Assembly (NCBI GenBank): GCA_023053575.1
Contig: JAKZAP010000010.1
Span: forward strand, 18,040,628 to 18,104,627
Length of the DNA stretch: 64,000 nucleotides
Source of the DNA: Branchinecta lynchi
Lineage: Eukaryota; Arthropoda; Branchiopoda; Anostraca; Branchinectidae
Direction of reading: 5' to 3'
Below, in pieces: positions 25,101-40,100 of the stretch. Numbering within the stretch: the first letter of the stretch is position 1; the number at the start of each line of letters is the position of its first letter. The notes beneath the pieces are model-generated. The model had not been told where the DNA came from and did no database searches. It was given only the letters and a program-made list of their open reading frames with translations. The translations under genes and the position numbers were made by a program.

Positions 25101-28100
25101 TGTTGCTCTCGCAACCCTTTAGTCGGCGAAGCCGGACAAAGGTTTTCGCAACACCTCACGTTGCCCAGGCAACGTAGGTCCAGTTATTATTATTATTATT
25201 ATTTATTTGAATCCTTTGGGACTGAAGAGTAGTGTATAAAAAGGAACAACAATATGTCAATCGAACTCACACACACTTACGTACTAATAAACAGCCGACT
25301 GTTAAAGAAAAATTAGCCTACTAAATATACAAAGTATGGTATTGGCGATCAATAGGCTACTCTTTTTCTTTCTACCAAACCGATTATGGGCTAATAGAAA
25401 GCCCATGCCCCAGTTTGGGATCTCACTGAAACTTTTTTTCTAGTTTCCACGCGATACAAAATATTATTGCAGCAAACTTTTAATGGAACTGTACTCGGGT
25501 CTGAAAAATGCGCTCGGTTTTGCGAAAGATTAATTAATGCATTATTGCCCACTCTATCTGGTAAAAATAGTGGAGTGAATTAAAAAAGAAGAGGAGAAAC
25601 AAAGTGGATGAGAATAATCATAAGCTCAGTCATTGCGATCTTACTGCATGTGTAGCTTTTCTTTGTGTATGTGTAGCTTTCTCTGCATGTGTAGCTTTTC
25701 TTTCAGACGATTGGTTCATCGTCTGATGAACCAATTTGGGCATTTTTAATCATTCTGGGTGATCATAGCGTTTCATATGAAGAGGCTCTTATTAAACTGG
25801 ACGTTCTTAAATTAACCGAACGCAGAAATACTCTTTCAAATAAATTTGGAGCAAAGATAGTGAGTTGTCCCCAGATGGGATAATAAAATTATTATTTTAT
25901 TTGTTTCGTTTCTGTCTATTCCCCCTTCCGTCCTCCGCGCGTCGGTTCGAGAGGAACACTGGCAACCATTGTTCTCCATATCCTGCTAATTCTTCTGCGC
26001 AGTTTTTACATAGTTTGATCCCCTTCATTTATTTCCGGTCATATCTTTCAGGTGTGTTATTTATTTATTTCGTTTATTCCTCTTCTAGCTTTGAGCTATT
26101 TGGAAATAAATTTGATTGATTGGTCGATTTCTCCTTCCTTGTTGGTCCCTGTTGTCCTTATTACTAATTTTGATTTATCTTTCTTCCGAGAAATTCTAGG
26201 TGTGATTCCAAAACATCAACATTTTTTTGCTGGAAGGATGAGGTGCTTATAGCTTAACCATTTTTTTCCGTGGTACATTTGATCTTTGGGATCCCAAAGT
26301 GGAGGGGTATCTATGACATCGCAAAAGTTGTCCATCTGTGAGCACGATAACTCGCGAAGGGAATGAAATATTTTGATGAAACTTGGTCTGAGGATTCTTT
26401 TGGTCAAGGTCAAGTTCGTAGATGTTCTCTGTAGCCCTACATTTAGGGGTAGGGACGGGGTACAAATTAAGGGACAAACAAAATATTTTTAAACAACTAA
26501 TGTGATAGTCGATTATGGGGTAACAAGACATGCTCAACACGGTGATGAAAACCGTTTTCTCCCCGGATTAGTAGTTTGTCCGGTATCCGGAATAAGCTGG
26601 AAAGTTGGTTTTTAGTTGGTTGGTTAGTTATAGTTTTATTTGAAGTTGATTAGACGTTATTTGCAGAAGTAAAGCAGTAAGTTTCGGTCAGTATCGTCAA
26701 AATAGATATGGATTATAGAGGTATATCTGAACTTGGTTTTCTCTGATGATTAGCCTTGCGAAGACAAAGCCCAATTGTCTGGAACAAATATTAGATTTTT
26801 GGGATCCCATCGAAATCTTTAGTCTTGTTTACTGTGAGGAGTTGATACATTTGAGATAAGGTCAGGAGGTTTGGGAGGAAAGGGATTCGGTTTTAAATAT
26901 GGGAAGTAAGTTTTTTGGTGACCCCGAAGATTTTGTAGATTCCTGAAGGCTGAAATGGCCCACCGTGAATCATTCATCTAGTTGTTGATTTTCGGTTTGA
27001 TTTTGCTTTTTCTTTGTTTGAGTGCTTTATATTTATTGTTATTTTTCCGCCAGGACCGACGGTCTTTATTGGGGATGATTTATACATGCATTCATTCCGA
27101 ATGTCCTTAGTCCTCGTCTTCTCGTATTCCCTGTCCTGACTTCTAGTATTTTTCCAGAAGCAGTTCTTAGAATTAATTAAATTGACTTTCAACATGGGTT
27201 AGTGTAATGGGTTAGAACTTGATCCATGGTCTTTATTCGGATGAATTACTTCATTACAAATGCCCGTTATCTCCTTCTAGTATTTTTCCAGAAGCATTTC
27301 TTAGAATTAATTAATTAACTTTCGGGATGGGTTGGTGTACAAGCTGATTAGGTTTCAGGAGAACTGTCCGTTTGTTATATTCTCTTTTTGGTGCCCAAGA
27401 AATGTTTTCTTAATTTCGTCGGTCCTATTTTCTTTAGAGATACCTTCGCCTTTCCCTGTCGCCTTGTTTGATGATATTTTTCGGTACGCTGCAGGGGCGA
27501 ATTCTGGAAACGTCGTCTTTGGTCCCTGTTATTCAGTGAATACAGTGTTAAATTCCCTGGAACATGGACATTGGGCCTTTTTTTTGTATATAATTTGTGC
27601 TGCTCTTAGTATTTCCCAATCCCCGGAGAGATAGCTTTTCCAGCGCTTCGGAAAGAGGTACCCTAATTCTCTTCAGGAATGTGTATAACAGTGGATGAAA
27701 TTTAATTAGTTTGTCTTATATCAACCCCGCTCGCTGTCATGTCTGGAGAACTGAAGCAAATGGAGTGCATGGCGCCGTTGTTCGTAGGTTGCAGCTTCCA
27801 TTATTGCCGGGTTTAAAGTACGAAAACTCCAGGTTTTTTTTTTTACCTGTTTGTGTACCAGCGTAGCAATTTTTCTACACTTTAGAGACTAGATTTATCT
27901 AAGATTTTTGGGATCCCAAAACGTAAGTGGAGGGATACCTATGACATCGCAAAAGTTGTCCGTCTGTCCGTCCGTCCGTCTGTAAGCACGATAACTCTCA
28001 AAGGGAATGAGATATTTTGATGAAACTTGGTGTGAGGATTCGTTGGGTCGTTGGACCAGTCAAGTTCGTAAATGGGCTTTGTAGACCTACATTTAGGGGT

Positions 28101-31100
28101 GGGGGAGGGGGTTCAAATTAAGGGGCAAACAAAATATTTTGAAACAGCTAATGTGATAGTCGATTATGGGGTAAGAAGACATGCTGAACACGATGGTGTA
28201 AACCATTTTGTCATCAGACAAGTAGTTGGCCCGGAATCCGGCCATAACCGGAAAGTTTGTTGAAAGTAAAAGTTTTATTTGAAGTTGATTAGATGTTCGA
28301 TTTAGGGGTAGGAAGACATGCGGAAGACGATGGTGAAAACTATTTTCTCGACGGACAAGTACTTCGACCGGAATCCGGCCCAAACCGGAAAGTTTGTCAA
28401 AATTAAAAGTTTTATTTGGAGTTGATTAGATGTTCGATTTAGGGCAAGAAGAAATGCTGAACACTTATGTGAAAACAATTTTCTACCCGGACATGTAGTT
28501 CGGCCGGAATCCGGCCAAAACCGGAAAAGTGTTGGAAGTTAAAGTTTTATTTCTAGTTGATTAGATAAGCGATTTAGGGGTAAGAGATGCTGAGTCCCTG
28601 TATGACAATCATATTTTACCCGGACATATAGTTCGACCGGAATCCGGCTGGGATCGGAAAACTTGTTATAAGCTAAATTTTTATTTGAATTTGATTAGAT
28701 GTTCATTACTGGGGAAAGAAGATACCCTGATTTCGTCTATGAGCTTTCTTTTTTCGCCGGACAAGTAGTTCTGGAGTTCGGCAGGAACTGGGAAATTGGC
28801 AGAAGTGGCAGGAAGTTTTCGTCAAAACAGATATGACTTATAGGGGTAAACACACATCCTGAATCCATATCTGAACTTGGTTTTCTCAGGTGCTTAGCTA
28901 TTTGGCCTTAATCTGTTTCTGAATTTTTGAATGTAAAAATGTTCAAGGAGTCTGGCGATGACTGGATCTGGCCAAGACAAGACCCAGTTGTCTGGATCAG
29001 ATATTGAATTTTTGGGATCCCATCGAAACCTTTGGTCTTGTTATTTTTGTAATTAGTGGTTACGGGCTGGGTGGGTGGGGAAAGGAGCAATGAGAAATGC
29101 GTGTTATCGTTGGTAATAATAATACTTAGGGAATAAAAGTTATGCACATCCGCACAGGACACGGCTGTGCCCTTCATGGGACGTTTATAAGGTTAAGTTA
29201 GAATTTAATGTCAGCGAGATTCCTGTCAGATTTGGTGCATCTCTTCTGTCTGTTTTTGGGATCCCAAAACGTAAGTGGAGGGATACCTATGACATCGTAA
29301 AAGTTGTCCGTCTGTCCGTCCGTCCGTCCGTCTGTAAGCACGATAACTCTCGAAGGGAATGAGATATTTTGATGAAACTTGGTGTGAGGGTTCGTTGGGT
29401 CGTCGGACCAGTCAAGTTCGTAGATGGGCTTTGTAGCTTTACATTTAGGGGTGGGGGAGGGGATTCAAATTAAGGGACAAACAAAATATTTTGAAACAGC
29501 TAATGTGATAGTCGATTATGGGGTAAGAAGACATGCTGAACACGATGGTGAAAACCATTTTGTCATCGGACAAGTAGTTCGCCCGGAATCCGGCCAAAAC
29601 CGGAAAGTTTGTTGAAAGTAAAAGTTTTATTTGAAGTTGATTAGATGTTCGATTTAGGGGTAGGAAGACATGCTGAAGACGATGGTGAAAACTATTTTCT
29701 CGACGGACAAGTATTTCGCCCGGAATCCGGCCCAAACCGGAAAGTTTGTTGAAAGTAAAAGTTTTATTTGAAATTGATTAGATGTTCGATTTAGGGGTAG
29801 GAAGACATGCTGAAGACGATGGTGAAAATTATTTTCTCGATGGACAAGTATTTCGCCCGGAATCCGGCCCAAACCGGAAAGTTTGTTGAAAGTAAAAGCT
29901 TTATTTGAAGTTGATTAAATGTTCGTTTTAGAGGTAGGGAGACATACTGAAGACGATGGTGAAAACTATTTTCTCGACGGACAAGTATTTCGACCGGAAT
30001 CCGGCCAAACCGGAAAGTTTGTCAAAATTAAAAGTTTTATTTGGAGTTGATTAGATGTTCGATTTAGGGCAAGAAGACATGCTGAACACTTATGTGAAAA
30101 CAAGTTTCTACCCGGACATGTAGTTCGTCCGGAATCCGGCCAAAACCGGAAAACTGTTGGAAGTCAAAGTTTTATTTTTAGTTGATTAGATAAGCGATTT
30201 AGGAGTAAGAAGAGATGCTGAGTCCCTGTGTGATAATCGTATTTTACACGGACATATAGTTCGACCGGAATTCCGGCTGGAATCGGAAAATTTGTTATAA
30301 GTTAAATTTCTATTTGAAGTTGATTAGATGTTCATTACTGGGGAAAGAAGATACCCTGATTTCGTCTTTGAGCTTTCTTTTTTCGCCGGACAAGTAGTTC
30401 TGGAGTTCGGCCGGAACCGGGTAATTGGCAGAAGTGGCAGGAAGTTTTCGTCAAAACAGATATGACTTATAGGGGTAAACACACATGCTGAATCCAAATC
30501 TGAACTTGGTTTTCTCAGATGATTAGCTATTTGGCCTTAATCTGTTTCTGAATTTTAATTGTAAAAATATTCAAAGAGTCTGGCGAAGACTGTATCTGGC
30601 TAAGACAAGACCCAGTTGTCTGGATCAAATCTTAGATTTTTGGGATCCCATCGACACCTTTGGTCTTGTTGTTCCTGTCTATCGAGTAATCTGTGAGGTC
30701 TCATGTATTCAAGTATTTATTCATGTATTAAAATCATACAACGCTGGACAACTTGGTCTATTTGCCTAGAAGTAAAAGAATCTTGTGTAGGCCTAGCTAA
30801 ACTAAAATTTAGAGATTAAAAGAACTGAAACACAACCGAAAAAGACACAAAAAGAGGAAAACAGAACAAAAGAAAAAGGAGAAACAAAAAAAGAGATTTA
30901 TTAAGAGAAACTGAGTAAGAGTGTACTGGTATTTGATAAAAAGTCTTGAAATTTGTTGATTGCTGAAGATGTGTGGGTATACTGTTCAATAGATTAATGA
31001 AAATCCTGTTTTTGAAAGGGTTGAATAATTTCTGATTGTTAGTACGACAGACGATACAACCTTGCACACGTTTCATACGAAGGTTGCCGAATTCGAATGT

Positions 31101-34100
31101 AGTTTCGTGGGAAAAAGATACTTGTACTGGAAACGTGTTCCATCGGAGCTCTTTTCTGTGCAATGAACTACTTCGATAGTGCATGCGCCTGAAGACCCAG
31201 GCGACCCCAGAACGTTACGCCATTGGGACGTTTTGCAATGGCGAAGTTTTTTTGTGGGGACGTTTCGCCATGGGGACGTTTTGTCGGTAAGCTCGGATCT
31301 GGTTCTTAATCTACGCTTTCTAACTCTTGAAAACGGACTCAAAGTTAAACGCTGTTTTATTTAAAAGCAACTCGAATCTCTATTCTGTGATACGCTCAAA
31401 ATTTTCCTTCCATGCGACGTAAACAGTGACAAAACCGCAAATACATACACTTCCTTCAGGTTCGTAATTGCAGCGCTCTAAGATGTACAATGGTCTTCTC
31501 CTGTTGCACCATTCGCTCTTTCTTAGAACATTCCCTCATCTCCATCTCATTTCTTCATTTAGACTATCCTTCTAATTAAATGTGAACAAACAAAATATAC
31601 AACAAAGGAATTTGCCTCCTATTCAAAGAATCCTGGCTCTTGTGCTCCGTTAGCGAATCTCTCTACTGTCCTAATTAAAGGAGTTAGTTCGGAAGCATTC
31701 TTGTATTTGCAAAGTCAAAGTCACCCACTTTCAAGACGCTATTTGAGACAAGACAGACAGACGTCCTCGCGTGGATGGTGTGCCATCATCATGAAATGTG
31801 TTTTGTCGTGGATCCTTCAGCTTCAGTTGGCTCTGAGCGAAGACCTTGAAGACCTATCCTTCCCATGCATCGAAAATGGGCCTCCGTCGCTTTGTTCGCA
31901 TGCAGTGGCGGGCGTAGATTCTAGCCAGCGCTCGTTAACGATTGGTCAGAGCAAAATAATTGTGCTCTGCGATTGGTTGAGTTTCGGTAGAGATGTTCGT
32001 ACCCGCTAGTGGAGCTAGTGCGATTTGACTGTGTGTCACTTTTTCAAAGTTCGGGCAATACTCTCTAAAGTACTTTTGCTCTGAGTTGGCTTTCGGTTGA
32101 GCTCGACGCCAGTGACTTTCACTTTCCACCTTTCTTTTCTTCTTCTCTTCTGGCTAGTCTTGGGGGTAGTTCGATTGCGGGATTTATTTCAACTGTTTTT
32201 ATAGCCCGCTACTTACCGTATCGGGAGGGGCGGGGTGCCGGCGATCTGTTGCAGGTTTGGTGGGCGGCCGCGACATTTAATGGCATCCGAAGCACGGTTG
32301 TCACATGATAGTGTGAATTGTCACTATATTTTGTTTTTGTCACTCTTGTCCTACGTAGGACGTAAAAATCACTCCATTTCAGAAAATGACCAAATGTGTC
32401 ATTTTTTCAGCAGGGATCCCTACCAGAAGTGACTATTTCAAGTTTTTTTTTCATGAAAGTAAAAAGATGTGTCATTTTTACAGAGGCGATTCCGACCAAA
32501 AGTGTACATTTCTGAAAATAAATTTCACTCCCAATTCACTGTCTGTTTTGGGCCAGAAGTCACTCTCTAAATATTTTTGATGTGGCAACCTTCAGTCGAA
32601 GATGCGTTGTGATGTTTTCCTTTTTGGTGGGAGCGCCTGCAGTTGGGGATAAAAGAGTTTTGTTGAGCAGTAGATTGCTGCCTTTAGGCGACAGATAGAC
32701 AGGATTCTTCGCGTGTTATGATGACTTCGAAGGTGACCATCAACCTCAATGTAGTTTTCGCGGGAATTCGGCTAGTTTCGGAAAATCTTCCATTGTTTCA
32801 TTATTAACACTTGTGACAGGATAATAAAAAAAAAATATGCATAAAGTAGTGAGCAGAGCATAGTAAATTCCATTTCTACTCCAGACACAGTGCATAACCT
32901 CTATTGCTTGGAAGCCAATTGCAGATTTTTGACTAATCAACCTGTGGATCTGTTGTACTGTTTATTTTACAAATGTTGATAATGAGGCAATAACGGATTT
33001 TCTGAAATTAGTCCGCTTGAAAACGATGAACATGGGATATCGCGAATATCTTAATCGGTGACGTCATAAAGGAGCACAGGATATGAGCAATAGTTGCGTT
33101 TTTGATTGCCATTCCTGATCTCAGTTCTTCTTATTTCTCGTTTTCAGTCACCTTCCGAGTTCGCAGTTTGTTTAATTGTCGTTTAAGCTGAAACGGAGGC
33201 CGTGTCAGTTCTCGGTTCTACATCACCTACGAGTGAAACGGCAAACTGTGACGCAGACACAGTTCCCGGTCGAGTTCACTTGTCATGAATAAATTAACCC
33301 AACAAAATTGAAAGTCTTAGAAAGTGTGTGTGGAAACGGATAATTACAACTTGCATATTTCAACTACAAGAATTGCCTTTTCACTGTCAAATGTAACTAC
33401 CTTTACTGACTTATTTAGGCGATTTTATGAACGATTTGCCGGGATGCTTATTTTCTGTTTTTATTCACCTGTGTCTTGAAACGGCGAAGGCGTCAGGCGA
33501 ACTGACTGTAAAAACAGAAATTAAGCTTCAACGGCGAACTTACACAGGCGATCAACAACGTAACTATTGCTCATCGATGTTCTGGTTAGTACAGTTGAAC
33601 AAAACTGCATCTTCTGTGGAGCTGTTGCTGAACTCAACTTTTTGTGAAAATGGCGCCATCCATTGTGTGAATTGCATTTTCGTCGTGCTCAACAACCGTC
33701 CACACGAAAACATCCGCCAGGACTCGGAACGACCATGGGAGTGTCTAGCAGCGCGATCCGGAATATACACTGCAAAAGTAGCTCTATATATGCACAACAA
33801 TCAGAAGATAAATATTTAGCGAGGATATGAACTACCATCAGTAGGCCACTAATGAATAATAAGTTTGCCGGTGAGCCCAGAGATCCCAGCTGCTATCTTG
33901 ACCTACACGTTGACCCAAAGAATAAACACGCCAAGTATGAACGAAATACCTCAACCCCTCTCTTCGACAGTTCATGTGCCAACAGACGGACAGACAACTT
34001 TTAGGAAGTCATAGGTACCTCATTACTACCAGTCTGGGATCCCCAAAACAGATCAATTGTATCAGCTGTGCATATTGTCTGGCAACGTACTTTCTCTGTG

Positions 34101-37100
34101 AGAGGGGGTTATCGGCGAAAAATCCTCAGTTGAAACGTCCCAAAATGTTGCCATGACAAAACGTCCTCATCCGAAACGTCCCCATGGTGAAACGTCCCCG
34201 GTTAAAATGGACGAATAACCAAAATATGATAAAAAAAAAAAATATGGGGGGGGGGGTATCGGTATTTGGCAATTACTTTCTCTGTGAGAGGTTGTCGGTT
34301 GTCGAAAAGTCCTCAGTTCAAACGTCCCCATGGCAAAATGTTTCCTCGACAAAATCTTCTCTTCCGAAACGTCCCCATGGCGAAATGTCCCCGGTTTCAA
34401 TGGACGAATAACCAAAATATGATACTTTTTTTTTTGCTGGGGGGGGGGGGGGTATCGAAATTCACATCCGACTCAACACCGCAGCATGGGAATAAGAGAC
34501 TAGAATCGCCTAGGTGTACAAATACTATACCGAGCAATGCGCGGTTCACGCAGCAAGACCCTGAACTTCCAATGCCATTTCTACCATAACCGCAATAAGC
34601 TGTTTTTACGTTCTCCTTGTTTGACTCTTTTTGAGCCAGTTCATGCTTCGGCTTGTTTCCTCGTAGAAGCTTATTGGTCAAAAGTACAACTAGCCTACTG
34701 GGCCAGGAAACGATGCGTGTCTGAAGCAACTGGTTCCACGTCCGCTCTTTCCCATAAAAATGTTCCTACATCTGTAGCGGGAAGTCTGATGGTCCATTTA
34801 CACACTGTGTAAAATCCGAGCTTAATGTACGCACTTTTTGAGCTTGAAAAGATTTCTAGCAATACGGACGTATTTGGTTACAAAACGGGCCGATTCCTCA
34901 AATACGTCCGTATTGCTAGAAATGTTTTCAAGCTGAAAACGTGCGTAAAATACGCTCGGATTTCAAAATACGCTTGGATTTTACGCAGTGTGTAAACCCA
35001 CCATGAAGTTGTTTTACCTGGATTTGCGCCGGAAAACCAATACGGAAGACCAATAAGGAGAATTTAAAAGTCTTGGGACGTTTTGCCGTTCGGACATTTT
35101 GTTGTGGGGACTTTCGCCATAGGGACGTTTTAACATGGGGATGCTTTGGCACGGGGACGTTTCATTCCTAAGTCGTGAGAGGACGCAACATATTACCCGC
35201 AATTTGGACTGACTTCGTCTGATTGCTCTTTACGGTCGCAGCTTGGACTGAGTGAATCACGAACAACCGGAAAGGCGGGGCTTAACTGTAAAAAAAAAAA
35301 TATGTAGGAAGATTGGATGCTGCTTATAAAAACAAGTCCTCGAGAATAATTGAATATTGTCGTGTTTCAGTTCTGCTTTAAGTTTTCTTACAGCAAACCA
35401 TCCGCCAACAATTTGCTGTTTATCAGAATCGCATAGCAGCCGGTGTTCCAATGCGTATCAGGCTTATTTTTAAGTGCCTTCTGTCCTGTCATCAAGGAAT
35501 CCCACCTCCCAACCTTAGCAGCCCGACGTGTTACTCTTTGTACTAAGTTCGGGAATAATCAGCCGTCTCACTCAAGTTTTCTATCCATCCCTATATTGCC
35601 CACCGAAGCCTCGATACCCTACATGACTAAGTCCCAAAAACGCCAGTGATCCTTAACTCACGTCTCAATTCCCGTGTCAAACAAATCACGGCGATCTTTG
35701 GGAACAGCTGTGACACCACTTCTGCCTTTCTTCCGCTAGCTACTCGCAGAGGCCGGAGATTTTGCATTGGCAAGGAGAGATAGTCTTCAAGAGCATAACC
35801 TCGAGCTAAAGCACACAAATTTCTGGTTCTCAACCCCATCAGCGCTAGGACCGAACGTTACAGAAACAGCTTTGAGCCCAGAGCCTCGTTTTTGTTGCAC
35901 TAGCGCTGCCGCATCGCTGCTGCAGCACTTCTTTGCTTTTGCACAATATGCGTTTTTGGATTCACTTTCTTCTTGGTTGAAGCGGCAGCGCTGCAGCATC
36001 TTGCAGGGAAGCACGGACTTGGTCGGTGAGCAAGTCCGCGATTCTCAAGCGCTGCCGTCTTCCTCGGAAGCACTGCAGTGCAAAAACGGATGTAGAAAGA
36101 ATCAGTCCGGAAGTGGCCGAGAAGCGGACCTGCAGCGTGCAACAAAAACGAGGCTCAGAGCTCGTTGAAGTTCTTGAATAAGTGACCAACCTGTCCCCGA
36201 CAATTTTTTAACTGTCTAATGCCTTACTTTGACCGGTCATTTCCCGATTGTTGCCTTATTATGGATAAATACCTTTTTACGATGTAAAACGGCAAGTACA
36301 TGTGAGAATTCATGAGAGAAAGAATTCATGTTCATTTAATTTCAATTAAATGCTGTGAAAGTTTATTTTACAATAAATTATCAAGTAGAAGTACAACATT
36401 CCTCCAACTTCATCTTCCCTCTTTTCTTCATTTCTCATTTCCGCCGAGGCAACAATCGGCTTTTTAGTTAATCATATCTAACGCCTCAGAAGTTAGTTGT
36501 GCCAGATTCTATTGTAAACCTTTTTTGCATTTTTTCATTCTGAATTCCGGAAATTCGTATTGCATTAGCCGGAAATCCAAAAAGCAGCTATTTCAGACCA
36601 GAACATGAAATCTCAAACACATGAGACGAAGAAGCTGCTGGGATAAGAGGAATTCCCTCGTTGGGAGGGAATTCCCTCAGATTTTGCCTTTGCGAAAAAT
36701 CCCAATCAAGAGTTATTGTTGAGAGTTTCAGATGAGATGGAGAAACTAATGAACTTGCTTCTTGAAAAGAAAGTTTTCTGATTTATCTTGTGTCACAGTA
36801 GTATTGATTGGCGAAAAAGATAGTCGCTTATAGGGTCTTTAGGGGGGGGGGGGGCTGTCCTCTTTACAGTTTTTTTTTGTGGATCTGAGATATAGCTTTG
36901 GTTCACGCTTTGGTGGCAGTTGTTTGCTAAAGACCAGCTGAGAACCGTAATTGGTATGTCTTTGATCGTAGGCATTACAGGCTACTAGCCAAACTGGAGG
37001 GGGGGGGGCTGTCCGACAACATTGAATGGGCGACCCCCTCCCCCCCCCCCTCCATACGTGACTCCTGTCTGTGTTTCCCCGTGCCATAATGTGGACGGGT

Positions 37101-40100
37101 CGAGTCGTGTCATTCGTGTCAGTTTGGAAAATGTAAGTTTGAAAAATGTAATTATTTCCCTACTACGAAAGGGGGTACACAGCTTGATGTTATCCTTACT
37201 GATCTCAATAAATATTACCAAACCTCTAGTGAATTGGCCCCACTGGGGGGAAGTTACCACAATTTGATCCAATGGAATCCGTTAGAAAAAATAAAAATAG
37301 CCTACTCAGTGACGGAAGTTACCAGCAGGCCAATCACGGATGCCGATGATTTAAAGACATCGTCTAATTCGAACGCGACTGAATATTACCTGAGTTGCCA
37401 AAAAGACAATTTTGGCAATCCCAAGTATGCAGCTCCCGTATTTGTTAATTTTTGAAGAGAAAAATACACGTATTAGACACAAACAGAAAAGACACTGTTG
37501 GTACTTAATTATTTTTAGTAATGCTTGATGTGTTAGCCTAGTGCTATTATAATTAAAATAAAAGTGATTGATCGATTGATATAAATTCATATTTGAACTG
37601 AATAACTTGAATACTCATTTGGTTTGATCTAATACCCCAAGGCCCAAAATACAGTCTGTCAATTGTCCCCAGTCCCCCGTCGAGTCCGTCGTAAAAAAAC
37701 CGTCCCAACCAATCGTAAATCGCATCAAGATAGCCGCTTGACAAGAAAGTTGAACAAGAAGATTGACAGCCTGACGAGGACCCTTGCCAAGAAGGGCCGA
37801 AATATCGCTGATGAAAAATCATAGCTGACGTATCCGTTGTAAACATTGTTTGAATAAACGCTTGACAAGCCTACGATTACCAGTGAAGTTCCCACTTTGT
37901 TGGAATTCTCGAAATTCAGACTAAAAAAAAAAAAAAAGAAACAGAAATAGGCGGAGAATAGATACAGAAAAACAACAGAAACTGGCAAAAATAGACATAC
38001 CAAAAACAGAACAGAACAGGTAAAAAAAAATAGGTGATCTGTTCCGTTTCTGTTTTTTTTGCAAAAACAGAACATAAACAGGTACCCCCAGAAACAGAAG
38101 ATAACATTGCCCATATGCTTATGTTGGGGGTTCCTTTTGTTAATGGAAATCTCTTCTTTTTCTTTTAGTCATCTGAAACGTCGATGGATGGCAGCACCAT
38201 TAGTGAATCGCCGTCGTCTTTGGTCACCGCATGGCAGTGCTTACCAGAAATTTCGCCTTCGACACGAGGTGAGTTCGTCCTCTGTTTCTGTTCGGTTTCA
38301 TTTGTCTGCAATTAAAAAGTATAACTATGGACCGGGTGATTCCCAAATCACTAAGATCTTTTTGCCCACGCTCACAATGCCCACGCTCAGAATCCCCACG
38401 ATCAAAATGCCCTATCTCAAAGTGTACGCGATTCAAAATGCTTACGACAAAAAATTAACAAAAGTGAATTGTTCAAAATGCCGACGGCTCAAAAAGTCGA
38501 CAGTTGATAGTGCCACGGTGAAGACTATAACCATCCTGGTTACCTATAGAATAGAATCTGAATAGAATAGAAAATAGAACAGAAATTTATTTTTCAAAAG
38601 CAGCTGTCACAGCGTTACCGCCGAATTGGACCTTTTTGTCATAAAAAATGATGAATTCTTTTCAGAGCTCACTGTACTCCGCCGTGCTGTTTGCCACTTC
38701 TGTGTAACACGAGAGTTAAGTGTCTAGACACATTTCGGGTTCTATATAACAACTCATTCCGGTGGCTACACGGACTTGCATGGACTGTAGTGCGTCTGGC
38801 ATGTTTGTGGGTGAGGGCCTTCCTTCTTTCGGGGAACTTCGGCGTCGGGCTATCTTTTCTCTCCAGACCCGAGTTCTTTGCTCTCGAAACCCCATGCTCG
38901 TGATTCTTTCGAGTCCCCATATGAGACTGACGTTGCCTGTGTGGTTAGTTTGGAACCGCTAGTGCTACGTAGAAGGCTCGCAATCTTAAAGTGGATTTTG
39001 TTGTTGTTTCTAAGTGTTGTATGCAAGGCCGTATCCAGGGGGGGGTTAGGGGGTTGACCCCCCCCCCCCGAAACATACAAAAATAATCATTTGTATAGGC
39101 TTTTCCCTCTGATTTATGTCTTTTTTATCCGACCTGCAGGCAAAAAAAAACCCGAAAGGCAACCCCCCCCCCCCCTAAATAATTCTTGGATACGGGCCTG
39201 GTTGTATGTATAATGGCTCTATAAGCAGTAGTCAAAGTTAAATAAATAAATAACATAACACTATCAGTCTATAGTCTTATCACGAAAGAAAAAAAAAACT
39301 AAAAAGGACTAACTTATCGGTTATTGTACAACTCAGCAAAATGCTGGAACAGAACGCCTTCTATATCTTTCATGAATAGGGGCCACAGGTGCTGGTCTGG
39401 GGTTTCTGGGATTTCTCTAGCTAGGATCGAATACGAAGGCTATAGGAGAATAGGGGGGAGGGAGAATATTACGTAATCGGGGAACAGATAAGGTTTTAAT
39501 ACCAAAATCAATGCTAAGGCGGGTTCGTCTCTCTTCCGGGGTAACTAGCTTGAACCGTTTTAGTAGGTAACTGTTTTACCCTCCCCCTTAATAATTATGA
39601 GGGCCCTTTTTTGAATGTTCTCTACCAAGAACGCGTAGAAGAAAGAACTGACTAGTACATGCTATCGCTAGTAATAATGTTTGAAGTAACTGAATACAAT
39701 ATAAGTAGTCTTGTTTGGACTGTTTTAGTGTTTTGTTTGATTCCCGTTCAATGTAGGGGACGTTCAAATAAGTATTCCTTCAGCCCAAGCTGACTGCAAA
39801 TCATATTTGATAGTGCAAAACGGATACGTCAGCTGAATATTTCAGCTGAAAATTTAGCTGACGTATCCGTTCAAATAAGCATACCTCTGCTGTAAGACTG
39901 ATTTTCAAATATTAAAAAATTTGTTTCAAGATATTAAAAACAAAATTCTAAAAGGATCTGTTTTACCTATAAAACTAATGCAACTCCTACTGCAATAATC
40001 ACTATCCATTTGGTAACCCCGGAGACCCGAATTTTGTACGGTACATTCTAACCCCCTCTAACAAAACCTTGCTGATATTTTCACTTACCGTGTCTTGCTA

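Noticed and set aside
29424..29872. Short open frames repeated between 28072 and 29872 on both strands
   Set aside because: They recur because the non-coding GGGATCC family units recur; the frames are not preserved among copies.
27960..30200. CRISPR-like array
   Set aside because: Regular units, but there are no short identical repeats with unique spacers; the whole ~130 bp unit is repeated, and this is an animal genome.
33427..33819. 130-residue open frame
   Set aside because: No recognisable domain, no splice support, lies inside the largest raptor intron; length is not exceptional in 64 kb.
38059..38565. 168-residue open frame across a raptor exon
   Set aside because: Only 38169-38268 in it is coding, as the splice sites and raptor match show; the rest is intron including degenerate repeats.
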